Assembly (NCBI GenBank): GCA_900772435.1
Contig: CAAHEM010000074.1
Coordinates: 1 to 5,046 of the forward strand
DNA length: 5,046 nt
DNA from: Bacilli bacterium
GTDB taxonomy: Bacteria > Bacillota_I > Bacilli_A > RF39 > UBA660
Direction: 5' to 3'
Part shown: positions 1 to 3,304 of the stretch, one piece after another
Numbering within the stretch: the stretch's first letter is position 1
How the letters are laid out: each line of letters opens with the position of its first letter
The notes under the pieces: generated by a model
What the model was told of the DNA's origin: nothing
The model's database searches: none
Seen by the model: the letters and a program-made list of their open reading frames with translations, nothing else
Program-made: the position numbers and the translations under genes

Positions 1-117
1 CATACCAATAACTATTAATAATATTGGAACAGCTATTTTAATTATCAATATTGCCATATTAACAATTCTCATAACCTCCAACACTTCAGGAACCGAACAT
101 ATAGACATAACTAACAT
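1..117 (-). CDS. Small membrane protein, N-terminal part only (runs off window)
   Basis: The frame is open from an ATG at 117 to the first base of the window, giving 39 residues. The protein begins MLVMSICSVPEVLEV, followed by a short amphipathic stretch (about residues 10-19). Residues 20-39 form a nearly uninterrupted hydrophobic run of Ile, Leu, Val and Ala with one Lys (27) and one Pro (31), which looks like a transmembrane helix. I chose this start because GAGGTG lies 5 nt upstream. An in-frame ATG at 153 has no Shine-Dalgarno and lies upstream of the transcription start predicted from the candidate promoter at 144-172. The gene follows the pyk terminator, so it is probably a separate transcription unit. 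The short soluble N-terminus followed by a Pro-containing helix resembles small two-helix TrbC/VirB2-like pilin subunits of related gut Firmicutes, but that is recalled similarity only. The function is unknown without the rest. Confidence 0.6.
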   Translation of the reverse strand, partial: MLVMSICSVPEVLEVMRIVNMAILIIKIAVPILLIVIGM

Positions 118-122
118 ATTAA

Positions 123-128
123 CACCTC
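123..128 (-). promoter_or_regulatory. Ribosome binding site of the small membrane protein gene
   Basis: GAGGTG on the minus strand lies 5 nt before the ATG at 117. It is the only purine-rich site near either possible start and so decides for 117 over 153. Confidence 0.65.
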
Positions 129-143
129 TTATCGTATAATTAA

Positions 144-172
144 ATTTTAACATAAAAAATATAAGTATTCTA
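144..172 (-). promoter_or_regulatory. Candidate promoter of the small membrane protein gene
   Basis: A -10 TAAAAT (149-144) preceded by TGT makes an extended -10. A weak -35 TAGAAT (172-167, 3 of 6 matches to TTGACA) lies 17 nt upstream, at the loop of the pyk terminator hairpin. The predicted transcription start near 138 leaves a leader of about 20 nt that contains the Shine-Dalgarno. The geometry matches the better-supported promoter at 3268-3296. In such AT-rich DNA this match could arise by chance. Confidence 0.4.
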
Positions 173-181
173 TACTTATAT
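154..181 (-). terminator. Intrinsic terminator of pyk
   Basis: Minus-strand inverted repeat ATATAAGTAT / ATACTTATAT (181-172 and 168-159) forms a perfect 10-bp stem with the 3-nt loop AGA, followed by a T-tract at 159-154. The TAA stop of pyk (178-176) lies inside the 5' arm. The stem is mostly A-T with only one G-C pair, so it may be a weak terminator, but the geometry is clear. Confidence 0.7.
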
Positions 182-1579
182 CTCTTCTATTTTCATAAAA
201 TTAGTTTTTTTATCTTTTGTATTATTTGGAAAACCACCAGTTACTATAATCATATCACCTTTATTAAGTTCCATAAATTCCATAGATTTAGTTTTAGCAT
301 CTTCTATTATTCTATCAGTAGAACTATATACTTCAGTAACAACTGGATATACACCACTATTTAATGATAAACCATAAGCAACTTTTTTACTTGGACATGC
401 AGCTAATATTAAATTTCTTGGTCTTAGGTTGCTTATTAATCTTGCACTTGTTCCACTCATAGTAGCCGCAACTATTAATTTAGTATCAAGTAAGTTAGCT
501 GCATCAAATACACTATTAGCTATAGCACCGGCTATATCTTTAGTAATATATTTTGGATAATATTTATAATCAAAATGTTTCTCTGCTTCAGTGCATATAT
601 TTGACATATAAGTAACTGTCTCAACTGGGTATTTACCAGTAGTAGTTTCACCGCTTAACATAACAGCATCTGTTCCATTTATAACAGCATTAAATATATC
701 AGATACTTCTGCTCTTGTAGGTCTTGCATTATGTTTCATACTTTCTAGCATTTCAGTAGCAACTATACAGAATTTATTTTGACGTCTACATTCATCTATT
801 ATTTTCTTTTGAAAGTAAGGAATTTGTTCCATAGGAGCTTCTACACCTAAGTCTCCACGAGCAACCATAATTCCATCTGATACACTTATTATTTCACTTA
901 AGTTTTCAATGCCAGTTGTACTTTCAATTTTAGAAATAATTTTTATATTAGCGTTTTCTTCTTCTATAATTTTTTTAGCTTCTAATACATCTTCTTTAGT
1001 TGATACAAATGATAAAGCTAAAAAGTCTCCATCATGATTACAAGCATATCTTATATCTTCATCATCTTCTTTAGATATAAATGGTATATCTAAATGTACT
1101 CCAGGAACACTTAAACTTTTTCTATTTCCAAGTACTCCACCATTAATTATTTTACAAGTTACTCCATCTTCTTCTTTAGAAATAACTTCTATTTTCATAA
1201 GACCATTTTCAAGTAATACTGTGTCTCCTACTTTTAATGAATCAATTGCTTGTGGATGATTAACAGAAAATCTTTCTTCATTTCCAAGAACATTTTCTTT
1301 AACCATTCTAATTTTTTTACCTTCAACTAGATTTATAGAATCATTTTCTAACATTCCATTTCTAAATTCAGGACCCTTAGTATCATATAATATTCCTATA
1401 TAAAGTCCAGTATTATTTCTTACTTCATTTACTACTCTAACAACATTTTCTCTTTCTTCTAAAGTTGCATGGGAAAAGTTTATACGAGCAGTATTCATTC
1501 CATTTTGAACCATTTTAGTCATAGTTTCAGTATTACAACTAGCAGGTCCTATACTACATATAATTTTTGTTTTTTTCAT
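176..1579 (-). CDS. pyk: Pyruvate kinase
   Basis: Pyruvate kinase makes pyruvate and ATP from phosphoenolpyruvate and ADP in the cytoplasm, the last step of glycolysis. The 467 residues match the usual 470-residue bacterial enzyme; the C-terminal PEP-utiliser-like extension of the Bacillus enzyme is absent. Start: ICSIGPAS (7-14). Substrate and cation residues: ARINFSH (31-37; Arg32, Asn34, Ser36) and DTKGPE (66-71). The B domain spans about 70-165. Lys217 and Glu219 in ISKIES, Asp243 in ARGDLGVE and Thr275 in ATEMLESM correspond to the metal/PEP site of known enzymes. RPTRAEVSD (286-294) and DAVMLSGET (304-312) are also typical. The C domain (about 346-467) carries TMSGTSAR and ends in TNFMKIEEI. 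Glu71 is the residue that in characterised enzymes goes with K+ dependence. ATG at 1579 follows a strong Shine-Dalgarno. The gene is flanked by terminators on both sides, so it is monocistronic. Confidence 0.97.
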   Translation of the reverse strand: MKKTKIICSIGPASCNTETMTKMVQNGMNTARINFSHATLEERENVVRVVNEVRNNTGLYIGILYDTKGPEFRNGMLENDSINLVEGKKIRMVKENVLGNEERFSVNHPQAIDSLKVGDTVLLENGLMKIEVISKEEDGVTCKIINGGVLGNRKSLSVPGVHLDIPFISKEDDEDIRYACNHDGDFLALSFVSTKEDVLEAKKIIEEENANIKIISKIESTTGIENLSEIISVSDGIMVARGDLGVEAPMEQIPYFQKKIIDECRRQNKFCIVATEMLESMKHNARPTRAEVSDIFNAVINGTDAVMLSGETTTGKYPVETVTYMSNICTEAEKHFDYKYYPKYITKDIAGAIANSVFDAANLLDTKLIVAATMSGTSARLISNLRPRNLILAACPSKKVAYGLSLNSGVYPVVTEVYSSTDRIIEDAKTKSMEFMELNKGDMIIVTGGFPNNTKDKKTNFMKIEEI

Positions 1580-1584
1580 ATTTT

Positions 1585-1591
1585 CCTCCCC
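1585..1591 (-). promoter_or_regulatory. Strong ribosome binding site of pyk
   Basis: GGGGAGG, continuing as GGAGGAAAAT, lies 5 nt before the pyk ATG. It is the best Shine-Dalgarno in the window, as expected for a highly expressed glycolytic gene. Confidence 0.85.
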
Positions 1592-1612
1592 TTTTTGTCA
1601 CATCATCACACT

Positions 1613-1655
1613 AAAAAATAAGTGCTTAGATATATTACCACAACACTTATTTTTT
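1613..1655 (-). terminator. Intrinsic terminator of the ASCH-DMT-ASCH operon
   Basis: AAAAAATAAGTG and CACTTATTTTTT (1655-1644 and 1624-1613 on the minus strand) form a perfect 12-bp stem around a 19-nt loop, with possible extra wobble pairs at the loop base. The A/T-tract at the stem foot supplies the U-run. The TAA stop of the preceding gene (1649-1647) is inside the 5' arm. The near-symmetric A/T tracts would also allow termination on the other strand, but no plus-strand gene is present. Confidence 0.8.
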
Positions 1656-1660
1656 TTCAA
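1632..1660 (-). promoter_or_regulatory. Promoter of pyk, overlapping the preceding terminator
   Basis: TTGAAA (1660-1655, 5 of 6 to the -35 consensus), a 17-nt spacer and TAATAT (1637-1632) preceded by TGG (extended -10) form a good vegetative promoter. The -35 uses the last codons of the upstream ASCH gene and the -10 lies in the terminator loop. Transcription would start near 1625, just before the 3' arm of the hairpin. The pyk mRNA would then have a leader of about 45 nt without the 5' arm, so it would not form the terminator. That leader is too short for a T-box or a typical riboswitch. Confidence 0.7.
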
Positions 1661-2045
1661 GATTATCTTCACAATAATTCCATAAACCAAGTTTACCTTT
1701 ATATGGTATTGGTTTTTCATATTTAACAACATTTTCAAGCTTCCAAGCATATGTTTCAGTATGATTACTTCTTCCATACACAACTGGATCAATATTTCTA
1801 AGTTCACAATTAAATTCTTCATCAACAAGTATACAATCAGTAATAGTAGCTTCACCAATAATATATCCAGGATTAATATTGATATCATAGTCTTTAAATC
1901 TTTTTAACATATCTTTTTCAACACCAAGTCCAGCATGTATAAGTATTTTACCTCTATATTTAGTTTTCCAACTACGAAACTCATATTTTTTATATTCTTC
2001 TATTATTAAAGATGCCCAAGGTTCTTTTATAGTTAATGCTTTCAT
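1647..2045 (-). CDS. ASCH-domain protein (PUA-like fold), longer type
   Basis: The 132 residues are almost entirely one ASCH domain, a PUA-related beta-barrel thought to bind RNA or modified nucleotides. The recognisable pattern runs: ALTIKEPWASLI (3-14), the position of the usual S-[IL]-[KR]-[QE]-P-[FW]-A motif; EFRSWKTKYRGKILIHA (22-38) with Arg24, Trp26, Arg31, Gly32 and His37; PGYIIGEATITDC (59-71); TYAWKLENV (98-106); and PIPYKGKLGLWNY (112-124). This subfamily is common in bacteria and phages and its activity is mostly undetermined. It is the last gene of the operon, 8 nt after the transporter gene. Its Shine-Dalgarno overlaps the transporter stop codon, so translation is probably coupled. 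The last 10 or so residues, CEDNLEKK, are a charged tail. The fold is confident; the substrate is unknown. Confidence 0.88.
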   Translation of the reverse strand: MKALTIKEPWASLIIEEYKKYEFRSWKTKYRGKILIHAGLGVEKDMLKRFKDYDININPGYIIGEATITDCILVDEEFNCELRNIDPVVYGRSNHTETYAWKLENVVKYEKPIPYKGKLGLWNYCEDNLEKK

Positions 2046-2049
2046 ATTT

Positions 2050-2055
2050 CACCTC
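2050..2055 (-). promoter_or_regulatory. Ribosome binding site of the second ASCH gene, overlapping the upstream stop
   Basis: GAGGTG lies 4 nt before the ATG at 2045. Its first two bases are the last two of the transporter's TGA stop (2056-2054), an arrangement typical of translational coupling. It fixes the start of the ASCH gene. Confidence 0.75.
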
Positions 2056-2911
2056 ACATCTTTATTATAACAACACCTATTATAATAAGTATAGATGCAA
2101 TAACTTTTTGAATGAATTTACTTTTATTTTTACATATAAAGTATTCATACATAGTATTTAATATTGATGTCAATGTTAAAAGCGGTGCAATTAAAGTAAC
2201 ATTACCAAGTTGATATGCACGAACTGACGCAATTAACATTAAACACCAAGTAAACGCAGCAAGTAAGAAACTCTTTTTATCATAAGAATTAAATTCTTTT
2301 TTTAATTCTTTTAAACTATGTTTACCAAATATAAATATTAATATTGATGGCGTAAAAACAGTAAGAATTGTATAAAAAGCTAAATTAAAATAATTAGAAA
2401 TATTAACATTTATAAGCATCGCAACTGCAAATAAGAAATTAGATATAAATGACATAATAAAATATTTATTAAACTTGATTTTTCCTTTATCAAACGCAAG
2501 TAAAACATTCGCAAATATAATTATTAATGAACCAATAATCTTTTTAAGAACAACTGGTTCTTTTAAGAAGATAAATCCTAGTATTATTAAAAACACTGTA
2601 GATAACTGTTTAAGCATACTGAATACTGAAGGGTCAAGTCCATATCTAGCCTCAATATTAAGTCTATCTGTTATAGCATATATACTAACAACAGCAACTA
2701 ATGTTAAATATACACTAGAATCAGTTGGCCAAACAAAATCAAAAAATGGAATAAAAAATATAGCAAAAAATGCAGTAAATATTTCAAGTAATATAGTAAG
2801 AGCGCCAGCACTCTTCATATTACGATTTGATTTTTTAAAAGCTTGAGCAAATATAACCGCAGAAACTAAATATAAAATTACCCAAAACTTCCAACTAAGT
2901 AATATTTTCAT
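2054..2911 (-). CDS. EamA/DMT-family membrane transporter
   Basis: The 285-residue, very hydrophobic protein is the usual length for a two-domain drug/metabolite transporter. I count about ten membrane segments: roughly 8-24, 35-57, 66-82, 97-116, 123-140, 148-168, 176-196, 214-230, 237-256 and 266-283. The two EamA halves each end in the family's signature: FLKEPVVLKKIIGSLIIIFA (115-134) and ICKNKSKFIQKVIASILIII (259-278). There, an acidic or basic loop leads into a Gly/Ile-rich helix. SMLKQLSTVF (98-107) and APLLTLTSILN (242-252) fill the corresponding pore-helix positions of the two halves. Known DMT members export or import amino acids, nucleosides, sugars or metabolites, and sequence alone does not tell the substrate. 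It starts 2 nt after the first ASCH gene's stop with no good Shine-Dalgarno (GGAG is 14 nt away), so re-initiation is likely. It ends in TGA. Confidence 0.9.
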   Translation of the reverse strand: MKILLSWKFWVILYLVSAVIFAQAFKKSNRNMKSAGALTILLEIFTAFFAIFFIPFFDFVWPTDSSVYLTLVAVVSIYAITDRLNIEARYGLDPSVFSMLKQLSTVFLIILGFIFLKEPVVLKKIIGSLIIIFANVLLAFDKGKIKFNKYFIMSFISNFLFAVAMLINVNISNYFNLAFYTILTVFTPSILIFIFGKHSLKELKKEFNSYDKKSFLLAAFTWCLMLIASVRAYQLGNVTLIAPLLTLTSILNTMYEYFICKNKSKFIQKVIASILIIIGVVIIKM

Positions 2912-2913
2912 AA

Positions 2914-3252
2914 TTATTTAATTAACTCCATTTCTATACCAACCACACCATATTTAGATTGTTCTTCACTACTATAATATAATTCCATGTCTTTAGGATC
3001 AGCTTCTTCATCTTCTTTATATCCCATAGATATTTTATCAAAATGTTTGTATAATTCTTCAAAACTAGGATATTTATGTAATTCTATTACTTTAACTTGA
3101 ATTTTGTCTCCATCATTTCTATTTTCAAAAGTAATAGTGTCTCCTACATTAATCATTTGTCTTTTTTCATCATAAAGTCTTAACTCTATAGTTTTACTAC
3201 CATTCTTAATTAATTCAAATGGTCCTTTATGAAGTCTCATCATATGTTCCAT
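2914..3252 (-). CDS. ASCH-domain protein (PUA-like fold), short type
   Basis: The 112-residue protein is a single ASCH domain of the short type common in Clostridia and other Firmicutes. Key parts: EHMMRLHKGPFELIKNGSKT (2-21), with the conserved Gly-x-Lys-Thr; IELRLYDEKR (22-31); the barrel turn VGDTITFEN (36-44); SFEELYKHF (63-71); and the closing strand YGVVGIEME (101-109). Compared by eye with E. coli YqfB, an N4-acetylcytidine amidohydrolase, Lys20 matches the catalytic lysine, but the catalytic threonine position holds Glu23. The same reaction therefore cannot be assumed. It may instead bind RNA or a nucleotide. It is the first gene of the operon with the DMT transporter and the second ASCH gene. 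ATG at 3252 is preferred over Met4 and Met5 because GGTGA lies just upstream and MEH is the usual start of this subfamily. Confidence 0.88.
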   Translation of the reverse strand: MEHMMRLHKGPFELIKNGSKTIELRLYDEKRQMINVGDTITFENRNDGDKIQVKVIELHKYPSFEELYKHFDKISMGYKEDEEADPKDMELYYSSEEQSKYGVVGIEMELIK

Positions 3253-3256
3253 ATTA

Positions 3257-3261
3257 TCACC
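3257..3261 (-). promoter_or_regulatory. Ribosome binding site of the first ASCH gene
   Basis: GGTGA lies 4 nt before the ATG at 3252. By the promoter prediction the transcript starts only 9-11 nt before the ATG, so this site would be at the very 5' end of the mRNA. Confidence 0.6.
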
Positions 3262-3267
3262 ATAAAA

Positions 3268-3296
3268 ATTATAACAAAAGAAAAGTACTATTTCTA
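3268..3296 (-). promoter_or_regulatory. Promoter of the ASCH-DMT-ASCH operon, overlapping the preceding terminator
   Basis: A consensus -10 TATAAT (3273-3268) is preceded by TGT, giving a perfect extended -10. TAGAAA (3296-3291, 4 of 6 to the -35) sits 17 nt upstream, mostly in the loop of the terminator of the surface-protein gene. The predicted start near 3263-3261 gives a very short leader. It is the only promoter I see for the three-gene operon. Confidence 0.75.
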
Positions 3297-3304
3297 GTAC
3301 TTTT
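3276..3304 (-). terminator. Intrinsic terminator of the surface-protein gene
   Basis: AAAAGTACT and AGTACTTTT (3304-3296 and 3289-3281 on the minus strand) form a perfect 9-bp stem with the 6-nt loop AGAAAT. The T-rich run continues as TTTTCTTTT to 3276. The stem starts at the last base of the TAA stop (3306-3304). Confidence 0.8.

Noticed and set aside
142..153. ATG at 153 as the start of the small membrane protein
   Set aside because: It has no Shine-Dalgarno, directly follows the terminator T-tract, and would place a charged and polar 12-residue stretch upstream; the ATG at 117 has GAGGTG at the right spacing.
1580..1646. Riboswitch or T-box before pyk
   Set aside because: The predicted leader is about 45 nt, and the only hairpin there is explained as the upstream gene's terminator.
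1598..1888. Alternative minus-strand frame overlapping the second ASCH gene and the terminator
   Set aside because: It is a low-complexity Leu/Ile/Lys-rich translation, has no good ribosome site and runs through the terminator and pyk promoter.
2054..2056. TGA read as Trp (Mycoplasma code) extending the transporter
   Set aside because: The Trp codons I checked are all TGG, no in-frame TGA is needed in any gene, and the extension would add only a few residues through the next gene's ribosome site.
2475..2846. Open frame on the plus strand opposite the DMT transporter
   Set aside because: It lies wholly antisense to a well-supported membrane protein gene and has no recognisable domain. It is an AT-rich shadow.
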